This document shows positions 9,091-17,573 of a stretch of 64,000 nucleotides of DNA, in pieces. Every line of letters starts with the position of its first letter. Within the stretch, counting starts at the first letter, position 1. Both the position numbers and the translations under genes were made by a program. The notes below the pieces were generated by a model. It saw only the letters and a list, made by a program, of their open reading frames with translations, was not told where the DNA came from and did not search any database. Origin of the DNA: Pseudomonas sp. QS1027 (GTDB lineage Bacteria > Pseudomonadota > Gammaproteobacteria > Pseudomonadales > Pseudomonadaceae); assembly GCF_002814235.1 (NCBI RefSeq), contig NZ_PHSU01000030.1, positions 153,130 through 217,129 on the forward strand, read 5' to 3'.

Positions 9091-9104
9091 TTGACCTGGA
9101 TCAA
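9091..9104. promoter_or_regulatory. Anr/FNR-type box
   Basis: TTGAC-CTGG-ATCAA matches the Anr/FNR consensus TTGAT-N4-ATCAA at nine of ten defined positions. It lies 184 bp upstream of the hydrolase start at 8907, in an otherwise gene-free stretch. Low-oxygen activation of the hydrolase is inferred. Confidence 0.65.
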
Positions 9105-9150
9105 CAAAAAGACACGACATTGCGCAGCTTTCATGGACAAGGTTCCAGGC

Positions 9151-9612
9151 TCACGGCACGATGTAGGCGGACAGATCCAGCACCAGGCAGGCCAGAACCA
9201 CCGGCTTGGCGAATCCAAGTCGCACAAAGGAGGCGACCACCGCAAAGGCCCCGCTGACTACCGAGGATGGCAGGGCCTGGTCGACGAACAGCTTCATCAG
9301 GCTGAGCTTGCCCGCATCCCAGAGTGACAGGTGCTGCCCGCCGGCCTTGAGCACCACACGAAAAGTCTGCCCCTGCGCCACATAGGTCAGGGCTTGAAGA
9401 GCGAAGGCAGCGACAAGCCATAACGGTTGCGCCTGAGTCAGCAATCGCGCGAAGGATTCGACTTCAGCGAACCGCAGTGCAACCGCAATGACTGTCGCCA
9501 GCATCGCCGCGCCCAGCAGCCAGGTCAGCCACAGGGCAAGGCGACTGTAATGCTGACCAGCTGCTTTCTCTTGCGGCGGGGAGATAGCTGGTGTGGGCGG
9601 TTCAACAGACAT
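9151..9612 (-). pseudogene. Truncated UPF0104/lysylphosphatidylglycerol synthase-type membrane protein
   Basis: 153 aa with three or so membrane segments (LALWLTWLLGAAMLATVIAVAL, LWLVAAFALQALTYVAQG, then PSSVVSGAFAVVASFVRLGF). The motif ALPSSVVSG fits the UPF0104/AglD-like flippase-type family. Full-length members are about 320 aa or more with many more helices; here the frame stops after DLSAYIVP, about half way. The rest is not recognisable downstream, where an Anr box and the next gene follow. It is therefore probably a decayed gene, although a short functional product cannot be excluded. An Anr-type box lies about 60 bp before its start. Confidence 0.65.
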
Positions 9613-9672
9613 GCCATGCCCCTGGGCAGTTCAGCGGATGGCTTGATTCTGGCCCAGTATTGACGAGTTTGC

Positions 9673-9686
9673 TTGACCCATATCAA
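9673..9686. promoter_or_regulatory. Anr/FNR-type box overlapping the fbpC stop
   Basis: TTGAC-CCAT-ATCAA matches the Anr/FNR consensus at nine of ten positions. It is centred about 67 bp ahead of the truncated membrane-protein gene (start 9612). It overlaps the stop codon of the ABC ATPase gene by four bases. Confidence 0.65.
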
Positions 9687-10753
9687 TCACGAAAAACGCC
9701 ATAGGCCAGCACCTCCCCCTCGACGCTGATGGCCACCTCATCACCCGGCCGCGGGCATAGATGACCGGGCAACCGCGCAATCAGCGTGGTCGATACGGCC
9801 GTATCATCCGAGAGACTCAGGTGCACACAGGCATCGTGCCCGTAGTAGTCCACTTTCAGCACCCTGCCCCGCGCCCGGGCGGCGCCGCTGTCCTGGCTGT
9901 CAAGTAGCGGTGAAAGCCTGATCTGCTCTGGCCGCAGTAATACCTGCGCCGGTCCGTCGGGCAGTGCCGCCATCAGACGCAAGGAGCCGAGGGCGCACAG
10001 GACACCAGCGCCCTTGACGATGCCCGGCAACAGCATGGCATCGCCGACAAAACGGGCCAGCTCAGGGCTCACCGGCATCCGGTACAACTGCTCGGGGCTC
10101 GCCACTTGCACCAGTTCCCCCTTCCACAACACTGCGACCTGGCTGCCCATCGACAAGGCCTCGGACTGATCGTGGGTGACCAGCAACGCCGTGGCGCCGG
10201 CCGCCGACAAGGCCTGCGCCACCGCTTGCCGGGTTTCCACGCGCAACGCGGCATCCAGCGAAGAAAACGGCTCATCGAGCAGGACCAGGGCCGGCGCGGG
10301 TGCGAGTGCCCGTGCCAGCGCTACCCGTTGCTGCTGCCCACCGGACAACGAATGCGGCGAGCGGTTGGCAAAGTCCCCGGGCAAGCCGACCAGCTCGAGC
10401 AACTCGGCGACGCGGTGACGGCTCTTGCGCAGCTGCCGTGAAAGGCCAAAGACGATGTTTTCAGCCACCGACAGGTGCGGGAACAACGCGCCTTCCTGTG
10501 GCACATAACCGATATGGCGCTTCTCGGACGGAACAAACACCCCGGGGCCGCTGACCCGCTGGCCATTGATCTGGATCGTCCCCGCATCACCGCGCTCGAA
10601 GCCACAGAGCAGCCGCAACAACGTGGTCTTGCCGCTGCCGGACGGGCCAAGAATCGCCACCAGGCTGCCGGACGCCACCGACAAATCGACGCCACGCAAT
10701 ACAGGGGTGTGGCCAAACGTCTTGCGCAGGCCGCGAATTTCTACATCAGCCAT
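9683..10753 (-). CDS. fbpC: Ferric iron ABC transporter ATP-binding protein (FbpC type)
   Basis: 356 aa ATPase that powers import of ferric iron by the adjacent permease. Walker A is GPSGSGKTT (about residues 36-44), the Q-loop lies in IGYVPQEGALFPHL, the signature is LSGGQQQRVA, Walker B is LVLLDEPFSSLD and the switch His lies in LLVTHDQSEAL. A C-terminal TOBE-like domain (about 270-356) is typical of the Fbp/Pot/Mal group. It is the last gene of the iron cluster, 8 bp after the permease. Substrate assignment rests on the binding protein two genes upstream. Confidence 0.93.
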   Translation of the reverse strand: MADVEIRGLRKTFGHTPVLRGVDLSVASGSLVAILGPSGSGKTTLLRLLCGFERGDAGTIQINGQRVSGPGVFVPSEKRHIGYVPQEGALFPHLSVAENIVFGLSRQLRKSRHRVAELLELVGLPGDFANRSPHSLSGGQQQRVALARALAPAPALVLLDEPFSSLDAALRVETRQAVAQALSAAGATALLVTHDQSEALSMGSQVAVLWKGELVQVASPEQLYRMPVSPELARFVGDAMLLPGIVKGAGVLCALGSLRLMAALPDGPAQVLLRPEQIRLSPLLDSQDSGAARARGRVLKVDYYGHDACVHLSLSDDTAVSTTLIARLPGHLCPRPGDEVAISVEGEVLAYGVFRD

Positions 10754-10761
10754 GTCGATCC

Positions 10762-12342
10762 CTATGATTGGAAGCTACCCAGCACTGCCGATTTGCCGAA
10801 CAGCGACATCAGCAGCCAGGTGGAAAACAGTGAAATACCGACCAGCATGGCGGCATACGGCGCGGCAGCGGCAAAGGCCATCGCCGAGGTATCGACCCAG
10901 ACTTGCGTGGCGAGCGTGTGGGTGCCGATGGGCGACAGCAACAAGGTGGCGGTCAGCTCCGTGACGATGGTGATAAACACCATCGAGGCCGCGGCCCCGA
11001 TACCCGGTCCGGCCAGCGGCAGGATCACCCGCCATGCCGTTTGCCACCAACGCAGGCCCAACGAGCGGGCCGTGTCTTCAAGACGGGGTTCGATCTGCAC
11101 CAGCGTGGCGTGCACACCGACCAGGGCCAGTGGCAGGAACAGGATCGAATAGGTCAGGACCAACAGCGCCGCACTCTGGTAAAGCGGCTGGATGAAGCGG
11201 ATCGAGATCGAAATCACCGCCAGGGCGATGACGATACCCGGTACGCCCTGCCCCAGATAGGAAATACGCTCCAGCAAAGTACTGATACGGCCCGGAAAGC
11301 GCGCCAGCAAAAAGCCCAGGGGCAACGCGAGCAAGGTGGTGAGCAGCGCCCCGGCCAGGCCAAAGCCCAAGGATGCACAGGTCGTGCTGATCAATTGCTC
11401 CATCGAGAACTCGGCGGGCGTCACAGCGGCCTCACTGTGCTGCAGCAGCCAGTAGCCGATCATCCCGAGGGGAACGCCCAGGGTGGTCACGGTCAAACCG
11501 GCAAACCCGATCCATACCAGCCATTTCGCCCGGCCCAGTTCGTAGCGGGTGGCCGATCGGCGTGTACCACGGTCGAGCCGGTCATAACGCGCAAGGCCGC
11601 GCACCTTGAACTCCGCCACCAGGCAGATCAGGCACAGCAGCACCAGGACGCAGGCCAGCAGGGCCGCGCCGGCACCGTCGAAGCTGGCACGATATTCGGC
11701 GTAGATCTCGGTGGTAAAGGTCCGAAAACGCAGCAGCGCGAACGCGCCAAACTCGGACAGCACGCTGAGGGCAACCAGCAGTACCCCGCCCAGCAATGCC
11801 GGCTTGAGTTGCGGCAGCACTACGCGAAAGAAGCAGCGCCACGGCCCCAGCCCGAGGGAACGGGCGGTTTCCTCCAGCGCCGGGTCCATGCCCCTGAGCG
11901 CAGCGGAAACCGGAAGGTAGACCAGTGGAAAGTAGGCGGTGGTGACCACCAGCAAGGCACCGGAGAAATCCTGCAACGACAGGCTCAAGGAGACCCACGC
12001 ATAGCTGGTGATAAAGGGTGGCATGGCCAGCGGCACCGCCGCGAGCACCGCCCAGGCACCTCGACCCGGCAGATGGGTGCGCTCGACGAACCAGGCCACC
12101 GCCGTACCGATCAGGGCCGAGGCGAACGTCGCCGCCACGACAATCAGCAAGGTATTGACCGCCAGCTCGCCGACGATTGGCCGGAACAGCAACTCGACCG
12201 CATCATCGAAGCTGAAGCTCGTTGCCTGCTTCAGGGTGAAGGCCAGCGGCGCCAGCACCAGCAGTGCCACGGCCACACAGACAAGCAAAAGTCCGAAGGG
12301 CGTACGCCGTTCGGACTTGACCGCGATGGTCGCATTGGCCAT
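10762..12342 (-). CDS. fbpB: Ferric iron ABC transporter permease (FbpB type)
   Basis: 526 aa inner-membrane protein with about 12 helices. It is built from two tandem permease domains, each with its own EAA loop (LEETARSLGLGPWRCFFRVVL near residue 160 and LEDTARSLGLRWWQTAWRVIL in the second half). This double-domain architecture is the hallmark of Fbp/Sfu/Hit ferric permeases, which work without a second permease gene. The start codon directly abuts the stop of the binding-protein gene, so translation is probably coupled. Confidence 0.93.
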   Translation of the reverse strand: MANATIAVKSERRTPFGLLLVCVAVALLVLAPLAFTLKQATSFSFDDAVELLFRPIVGELAVNTLLIVVAATFASALIGTAVAWFVERTHLPGRGAWAVLAAVPLAMPPFITSYAWVSLSLSLQDFSGALLVVTTAYFPLVYLPVSAALRGMDPALEETARSLGLGPWRCFFRVVLPQLKPALLGGVLLVALSVLSEFGAFALLRFRTFTTEIYAEYRASFDGAGAALLACVLVLLCLICLVAEFKVRGLARYDRLDRGTRRSATRYELGRAKWLVWIGFAGLTVTTLGVPLGMIGYWLLQHSEAAVTPAEFSMEQLISTTCASLGFGLAGALLTTLLALPLGFLLARFPGRISTLLERISYLGQGVPGIVIALAVISISIRFIQPLYQSAALLVLTYSILFLPLALVGVHATLVQIEPRLEDTARSLGLRWWQTAWRVILPLAGPGIGAAASMVFITIVTELTATLLLSPIGTHTLATQVWVDTSAMAFAAAAPYAAMLVGISLFSTWLLMSLFGKSAVLGSFQS

Positions 12343-13368
12343 TTACAGCAGGCCGGCCTGGCGCAGCAACTTGACCGCGTGGCTATCGTCACCCAGGGTT
12401 TTCATATCCAGCGCGGGCGGCGTCAGTTGGTTGAATGGCATCAGCAGAGGATCGGGAGCGACGCCGGCACGCAGCGGGTACTCGTAGGTCACCTTGTTGC
12501 TGGCCATCAGTTGCTGTGCGCCTTCGCTGGTCAGGTAAGCGACGAACTTGTTCGCCGCTTCCTGATTGCGGGCGGTTTTCAGGACCGCGACGCCCGACAC
12601 GTTGATCAACGCACCGACATCCGCGTGAGCAAAGTGATAAAGCGCACTGTGGGTCCCTTTGTCACCGACTTCGGTGTGCAGGCGTGCCCAGTAGTAGCTG
12701 TTGATCACACCGACGGCAACACCGCCACGGTTGACGGCAGCGGTAACGCCTTCGTCATCGTTGAAAATCTGCGAGTTGGTGCGCAGGCCCTTGAGCCACT
12801 GCAAGGTGGTGGCTTCGCCCTTGAGCGCCAGCATCGCGCTGACCAGGGGCAGGAAGTCGGCATCGGCGGGAGCAATGGCCACCTTGCCTTTCCAGGCCGG
12901 CTCGGCCAGGTCGAGCAGCGAGGCTGGCAATTCAGCCGGGTTGACCAGCTTGGTGTTGTAAGCCAGCACGTTCTCACGGGCCAACACACCGACCCAATCG
13001 CCGCTCGGCGAGCTGTAGCGCGCCGGGATAGTCGACAAGGTGGCGGGTTGCACAGGTGCCAACAGGCCCTTCTCTTCCAGCAACATCAACTCGGGAGAGT
13101 TTTCGGTGAAGTACACGTCGGCAGGCGAAGCACTGCCTTCGGCCAACAGTTGCGCCGCCAGTTCCGGACCTTCACCGGTGCGCACTTTTACCGAGATGCC
13201 GGTCTGCTTTTCGAAATCCTTGACCAGCTGATTGACGGTCTGCTCATGCTGGGCACTGTACAGGGTCAGCGAAGCCGCCTGAGAGACACCGCAAGTCAGC
13301 ATCGCGGCTGCCAGGCAGGCGAGTTGGAAAGCGCGCGGCAGCGTGTTGTTGAAAACCTTGAAAGACAT
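12343..13368 (-). CDS. fbpA: Periplasmic ferric-binding protein (FbpA type)
   Basis: 341 aa from the ATG at 13368, which has GGGAG upstream; a longer in-frame start at 13431 adds residues not expected in the family. A signal peptide ends in GVSQA|ASLTLYSAQHEQ. The iron ligands known from FbpA proteins are recognisable: His in SAQHEQ, Glu in FTENSPE and the adjacent tyrosines in NSYYWAR. The protein hands Fe(III) to the FbpB/FbpC importer. It follows the EfeB-like gene by 78 bp on the same strand, consistent with one operon. Confidence 0.93.
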   Translation of the reverse strand: MSFKVFNNTLPRAFQLACLAAAMLTCGVSQAASLTLYSAQHEQTVNQLVKDFEKQTGISVKVRTGEGPELAAQLLAEGSASPADVYFTENSPELMLLEEKGLLAPVQPATLSTIPARYSSPSGDWVGVLARENVLAYNTKLVNPAELPASLLDLAEPAWKGKVAIAPADADFLPLVSAMLALKGEATTLQWLKGLRTNSQIFNDDEGVTAAVNRGGVAVGVINSYYWARLHTEVGDKGTHSALYHFAHADVGALINVSGVAVLKTARNQEAANKFVAYLTSEGAQQLMASNKVTYEYPLRAGVAPDPLLMPFNQLTPPALDMKTLGDDSHAVKLLRQAGLL

Positions 13369-13446
13369 TCGAAATACTCCCAATACAGCGATGATTACAG
13401 CCAAAGGGGCGCAGGCCGATAATGGCTGCACCCTGCCCGACAGCTC

Positions 13447-14751
13447 TTAGCTTTCGAGCCCTTCGAACAACCCGGCACCGATGAACGAACCTTCGCTGGC
13501 ACCCGGTGGGCAGGCAAAGATGCCACTCCCCACATGGGTGGTGAACTGGTTCATGATGTCCTGGGTGGCCAGTTTCTTGTTGATCTTGATAAAGCCGCTA
13601 CGCGGGTCGCGCTGGTAAGCCACGAAGAACAACCCGGCATCGAGCATCATGCCCTGGCGCCATGGCGGCCAACGCTCGGCATAAAAACCCACGCCGTCGT
13701 TGTAGGAATAGGCACGGCGCAGGATCTGCGCACCGTCGTTTTCCGCGGCGGCGGACAAGCGCGCATGGGCGTTGTCCGGGATGACCGAGTTGCCGTCCTT
13801 GTCCTGCGCGTCAAGATCCAGCGGGTCGGTTTCGTGGGCTTGGCCCAGCGGCGCGCCGCTGGCCTTGTCACGGCCGACCACTTCTTCCTGGAAGCCCAGC
13901 TCCGTCCTGTCCCAGTGCTCCAGCGCGATACGGATGCGCCGCACCACGACATAGGAGCCCGCCTTCATCCAGCCGCCTTCATCGCCGACCCAGACCACCT
14001 GGTCCATCATCTTGCTGTCGCGAGTCGATGGATTGTTGGTGCCGTCCTTGAAGCCCATCAGGTTACGGGTGGTGCCACCGCCAGCCGGGGGGCTGGTAAA
14101 ACCGGACTGCATCCACTTGATCAGGGCCACGCCATCCGCCAGGGCAAGCAGCTCGCGCAGGGCATGGAAAGCCACCTGCGGATCATCGGCACAGACCTGG
14201 ATGCTCAGGTCGCCGCCGCACTTCTCCGGTACCAGTTGGTCACCGTTGAATTTCGGCAGATCGACCAGCGCCTCAGGGCGCCGTGATGCCAGGCCATAAC
14301 GGTCCTTGCCATCGCTGCTGACAAACAAGCCCGGACCGAAGCCGAAAGTCACGGTCAGACGGGACGGCCTGAGCCCCTCGGCCGAACCGCCGTCCAGAGG
14401 CGCGGCATCCTTGGGCACCGCCAGCGGCTGTGCGGTCTCGCCATGGCTCATGCGATTGGCCGCGACGGTCCAGCGCTTGAGCAGCGCGATCACGTCCGCC
14501 CGTGCAGTGGCTTCCAGATCGAACGCGGCAAACAGAGAGTGGGTCTGCTGCGGCGTGACGATACCGCCCTGGTGCAAGCCAAAGAACGGCTCGACCGCGG
14601 GCAGCGCCTGGCCAGCCTTGGGCTTTGCCAGGCTCTCGGCGGCGGCAACACCGCCCGAACCGATCACGCCCGCAGCAACAGCCAGGCTGCCGGCTGCGCC
14701 AAGGAAACGACGACGGGACAGGCCCGGGGCGCTGTCGTCGTGCGTACTCAT
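13447..14751 (-). CDS. efeB: Tat-exported DyP-type haem peroxidase, EfeB family
   Basis: 434 aa. The N-terminus is a twin-arginine signal (LSRRRFLGAAGSLAVAAGVI), so it is folded with haem before export to the periplasm. The DyP signature GFKDGTNNPS places catalytic D236, and H329 in DNAHARLS is the expected proximal haem ligand. EfeB enzymes work with EfeU and EfeO in ferrous uptake, and a role in removing iron from haem has been proposed. Here neither EfeU nor EfeO is present; instead the gene leads into a ferric ABC importer. Its start overlaps the end of the beta-propeller gene by 4 bp (ATGA). Confidence 0.92.
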   Translation of the reverse strand: MSTHDDSAPGLSRRRFLGAAGSLAVAAGVIGSGGVAAAESLAKPKAGQALPAVEPFFGLHQGGIVTPQQTHSLFAAFDLEATARADVIALLKRWTVAANRMSHGETAQPLAVPKDAAPLDGGSAEGLRPSRLTVTFGFGPGLFVSSDGKDRYGLASRRPEALVDLPKFNGDQLVPEKCGGDLSIQVCADDPQVAFHALRELLALADGVALIKWMQSGFTSPPAGGGTTRNLMGFKDGTNNPSTRDSKMMDQVVWVGDEGGWMKAGSYVVVRRIRIALEHWDRTELGFQEEVVGRDKASGAPLGQAHETDPLDLDAQDKDGNSVIPDNAHARLSAAAENDGAQILRRAYSYNDGVGFYAERWPPWRQGMMLDAGLFFVAYQRDPRSGFIKINKKLATQDIMNQFTTHVGSGIFACPPGASEGSFIGAGLFEGLES

Positions 14752-15887
14752 TTGGCCAGGACCAGCATGTTCACGTCGTCTTCGACGTAGTAGAAACCGT
14801 CACCGCTGGGGGTCATGACCAGGCCGAACAGGTCGCCGTTACCCGGCGGTGTCTGGGCCTTGTTGGCGTCGATCCACTGGGCAAAGAGCTGCTTGCCGGT
14901 TTCCGGGTCGATTTCCACGACCTTGCCGTTCAAACCGTTGGTGGTCAGCAGGTGACCATTAGGTGCGGTGGTCAGCGCCAGCGGACGCAGCAACATGCCA
15001 TCTTTGGTCAGCGTGCGGCCGACACCGGCGCTGGTGGTACGGGTGGTGGCATCCCAGATTTCGCTGATGCGGTTGGCCAGGGTATCGGAGACATAGAGCT
15101 TGTCGTCCTTGCCCATCGCCAGGCCAGTCGGGCCAACGAGGAATACACCTTTGTCAGCCTGGGCGCTGAAGCCGCTGCCGACCACGGTCTGGTTGGCGAT
15201 CACCGGTGGCTTGCCTTCCGGGATCTTCAGGTCAAGGCGCAGTACCGTGGACTGGATCACCACCGGTGGCGTGCCCTTGGCGCTGCCGATACCAAAGCCG
15301 GCGTTGCTGACAAACAAGGTCGCGGTGGAACCGTTGTCGATCACCGCCATGTTGCCCCACGGGTCGTTGATATTCGGACCGGACCAGACATCGACGACCT
15401 TGCCGTTCGGGTCGAGCACCACCAGGCAACCGGCGCCCTTGGTGTCGGTGGTCCCGTCATTGCTCGGGGTGCTGCCGACGATCACCCAGCCACTCTTGAG
15501 CATGGTCATCGCGGTGCTGAGGCCGACGCCACCCGGGCACTGCGGCAGGTCATGGGGCAATTGGGCAAACAACGACAGCTGCTTGGTGGTCGGGTTGTAA
15601 TCGACAATGGTCGTACCGACGCCCTGCAGGTTGGCGGCGTTGTTGAAGTTGTCGACCAGCACGTCATCCTTCTGGATTTTCCCGGCGGACACCGGCGCCA
15701 CGGCAATGGCGTACGGGTTCTGGTCGCCATTCTCCGGGACCGTGGACGTCAGGGGCTGGTGCTTGTGAATGCCCGTCAGAAAACCCTGGGCGTCATCCGC
15801 GTGTGCCGGCAGGGCGACGTTGAAGGTCAATAGCGTGGCCAGGGCCACAAGGCCTTTGCCCAGACGCGGCAGGCTCGAATACGTCAT
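14748..15887 (-). CDS. Periplasmic beta-propeller (NHL-like) protein of the iron cluster
   Basis: 379 aa with a signal peptide (LVALATLLTFNVALPAHA). The mature part has repeated blade-like units with Gly/Asn-rich turns, for example PYAIAVAPVSAGKIQKDDVL, GPTGLAMGKDDKLYVSDTL and RPLALTTAPNGHLLTTNGLNG, typical of NHL or SMP-30-like six-bladed propellers. No catalytic motif stands out. It overlaps the EfeB-like gene by 4 bp and lies between it and the porin gene, so it probably assists the peroxidase or binds a ligand in the periplasm. The function is unknown. Confidence 0.8.
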   Translation of the reverse strand: MTYSSLPRLGKGLVALATLLTFNVALPAHADDAQGFLTGIHKHQPLTSTVPENGDQNPYAIAVAPVSAGKIQKDDVLVDNFNNAANLQGVGTTIVDYNPTTKQLSLFAQLPHDLPQCPGGVGLSTAMTMLKSGWVIVGSTPSNDGTTDTKGAGCLVVLDPNGKVVDVWSGPNINDPWGNMAVIDNGSTATLFVSNAGFGIGSAKGTPPVVIQSTVLRLDLKIPEGKPPVIANQTVVGSGFSAQADKGVFLVGPTGLAMGKDDKLYVSDTLANRISEIWDATTRTTSAGVGRTLTKDGMLLRPLALTTAPNGHLLTTNGLNGKVVEIDPETGKQLFAQWIDANKAQTPPGNGDLFGLVMTPSGDGFYYVEDDVNMLVLAK

Positions 15888-15916
15888 GCAATACTCCTGA
15901 TTTCTCGAAGTCGACA

Positions 15917-15935
15917 GGCCCTGTCAGGCAGGGCC
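15917..15935 (-). other. Intercistronic hairpin between porin and propeller genes
   Basis: Perfect 7 bp stem GGCCCTG-TCAGG-CAGGGCC, 30 nt before the propeller start and without a T-run. It may act as an RNA processing or stability element that lets the porin be made in excess of downstream proteins. Function is inferred. Confidence 0.4.
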
Positions 15936-15997
15936 GAAATCAAACAAAGCGGATCGGTGCGCTTCGGCGGGCGACAAGCGCCCGGCCAGCATCCGGT

Positions 15998-17482
15998 CTA
16001 GAGGGTGATGTTGGTGCGCAGGCCCCAGACCAGCGTGTCGCCCATTCTCAGCGTCGGATCGTTCGGGTTCTGGCCCGCCCCTGGATTGAGCGTGTACTGA
16101 ATGTCCGGTTGCAGTTGCAGCCAAGGGGTCAGCTGATACTGGTAGGTCGCTTCAAGAAAGGTCTCGCCATTGCGCACGCGGTTGCCGCTGTCGAGATCCA
16201 GACCCGCGGCGCCACTGCCGACCTTGACGTAGCCCAGTGCCAGGCTGACCGTATCGGCATCGCGACCTTCGAAAGGCGCGGCCAGGGTTACACCGGCGTT
16301 GGCACTGAAGCTGATCAGGTTACGATCGCCCGGTGCACCCATCAGGCGGGTGAACACACCGACCGAACGCATGCTGTCCGGGGCCTGGCGCCAGATCATC
16401 TGGTCGGCCACGGCGTAGACGCTGTAGTTGCCCGAATGCTCGAGCGCGGTGCCATTGCTGTTTGGATCGCCGAGCGACAGCCCGTCGGTGCCGTAGCGCT
16501 GGTCGGCAAAGTTCTGCGTGTTGTACCAGGCGCCGAGTTTGTAGAGGCCCGGCAGACCAGGGTTGGCGGTCTCCGTCTGACCCAGCGAGGCCGGGTTGAC
16601 GGCGTACTGCAGTTCGGAGATGTACAGCGCGCCGGTGTGCAGGTCGAAGTTGGTGCCGTGGGCGTTCTGCCGTTGCGGGTCACCGTCGTTGGTGCCGGCC
16701 GGGTTACCGTCATAGACGCCCGCGAGTACGGTGATCGCATCGGTCGGGTGGACCCGAACACGGATACCCAGGGCCGACAACGGATAGGCCGGGCCACCGG
16801 CCGGCATGTCGTAGGACGGCACTGCCGGCCAGCCGAACATGGTATTGACGAGGGTACTGGCGTACTGGCTGACCATGAACTCCTGGTCGATGCTTTGCTG
16901 GCCTACCCGGAAGTCCAGGGCCTCATCGAAGAACTTCTGCTGGTACCAGGCTTCCCACAGGCGGGTCCCGGTGTCCGCTTCGATACCGCTGGCGGTCTGC
17001 AGGGTGCCCAGCTTGTCGGCACTGAGGTTTTTCCCGTGAACGCTCAAGGCGCTGATGTTCAGGGTACCGCCGGCCAGGCCGAAGAGCTTGAGGGTGTCGA
17101 GCTTCAGGGTCGCGGTAGTGAGACCGTCATAGTCCCCGCCGCGATTCAAGCCGCCCTTGGCATTGTTCAGGTATTCGCTGGTTTCCGTCAGACCCAGGGT
17201 CACACCGTACGCTGCGAGGCTGGAGCGCAGCCCGCCGATATCGCCAAGCATGTTCTGGCGCGTCAGGAAACCGGTCCACTGACCAGCAGGCTCGGCCTTG
17301 ATCGCCAGGTCGGCTTCAGGCAGATCCGCGGGGTTGACGTCGTCGGCTGCTACAGAGGGATTAGCAGTCGGTGCGGCTTGTGCCGCGCTGGCGGGAGTAA
17401 TCCATAGCCAGGCGACAGAACAAGCCAGTGCGGTCGACAGAACAACACGCTGGGTGGATCGGTGGTACGACATTGCGCGCAT
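15998..17482 (-). CDS. OprB-type outer-membrane porin
   Basis: 494 aa from the ATG at 17482, which has GGAG six bases upstream; an ATG at 17494 is possible. A signal peptide ends ITPASAAQA. The region from about residue 70 contains the OprB signature pattern: TGFLTRQNMLGDIGGLRSSL, LTETSEYLNNAKGG, then FDEALDFRVGQQSIDQEF. The C-terminus ends with the beta-barrel signal LRTNITL (terminal hydrophobic residue). OprB proteins are carbohydrate-selective porins, but homologues in operons with iron transporters probably admit other small solutes. As first gene of the iron cluster it is the likely outer-membrane entry route. Confidence 0.87.
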   Translation of the reverse strand: MRAMSYHRSTQRVVLSTALACSVAWLWITPASAAQAAPTANPSVAADDVNPADLPEADLAIKAEPAGQWTGFLTRQNMLGDIGGLRSSLAAYGVTLGLTETSEYLNNAKGGLNRGGDYDGLTTATLKLDTLKLFGLAGGTLNISALSVHGKNLSADKLGTLQTASGIEADTGTRLWEAWYQQKFFDEALDFRVGQQSIDQEFMVSQYASTLVNTMFGWPAVPSYDMPAGGPAYPLSALGIRVRVHPTDAITVLAGVYDGNPAGTNDGDPQRQNAHGTNFDLHTGALYISELQYAVNPASLGQTETANPGLPGLYKLGAWYNTQNFADQRYGTDGLSLGDPNSNGTALEHSGNYSVYAVADQMIWRQAPDSMRSVGVFTRLMGAPGDRNLISFSANAGVTLAAPFEGRDADTVSLALGYVKVGSGAAGLDLDSGNRVRNGETFLEATYQYQLTPWLQLQPDIQYTLNPGAGQNPNDPTLRMGDTLVWGLRTNITL

Positions 17483-17552
17483 CGATGACTCCATAAGGAC
17501 TTGATCCTTGTTGCAACGCGGAAAACACGCTCAACCCGCAGCAAAAGGACCA

Positions 17553-17573
17553 AAATGAGAATCTAAATGAGAA
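17553..17573 (-). promoter_or_regulatory. Possible Fur box upstream of the iron cluster
   Basis: Two direct copies of AAATGAGAA (17553-17561 and 17565-17573) give TTCTCATTT twice on the coding strand, a half-site common in Pseudomonas Fur boxes. The site lies about 70-90 bp before the porin start. The rest of the consensus palindrome is imperfect, so the call is moderate. Confidence 0.45.

Noticed and set aside
8919..9120. Minus-strand ORF of 66 aa ending MTDIPEKEPPGYEPTSVIA, just before the alpha/beta hydrolase start
   Set aside because: No ribosome site was found for either possible start. It crosses the Anr box and the promoter region, so it is more likely leader sequence than a gene.
10903..13422. 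839 aa plus-strand ORF
   Set aside because: It is antisense to the fbpA and fbpB genes and rich in Gln, Arg and Gly, a common shadow of high-GC coding regions.
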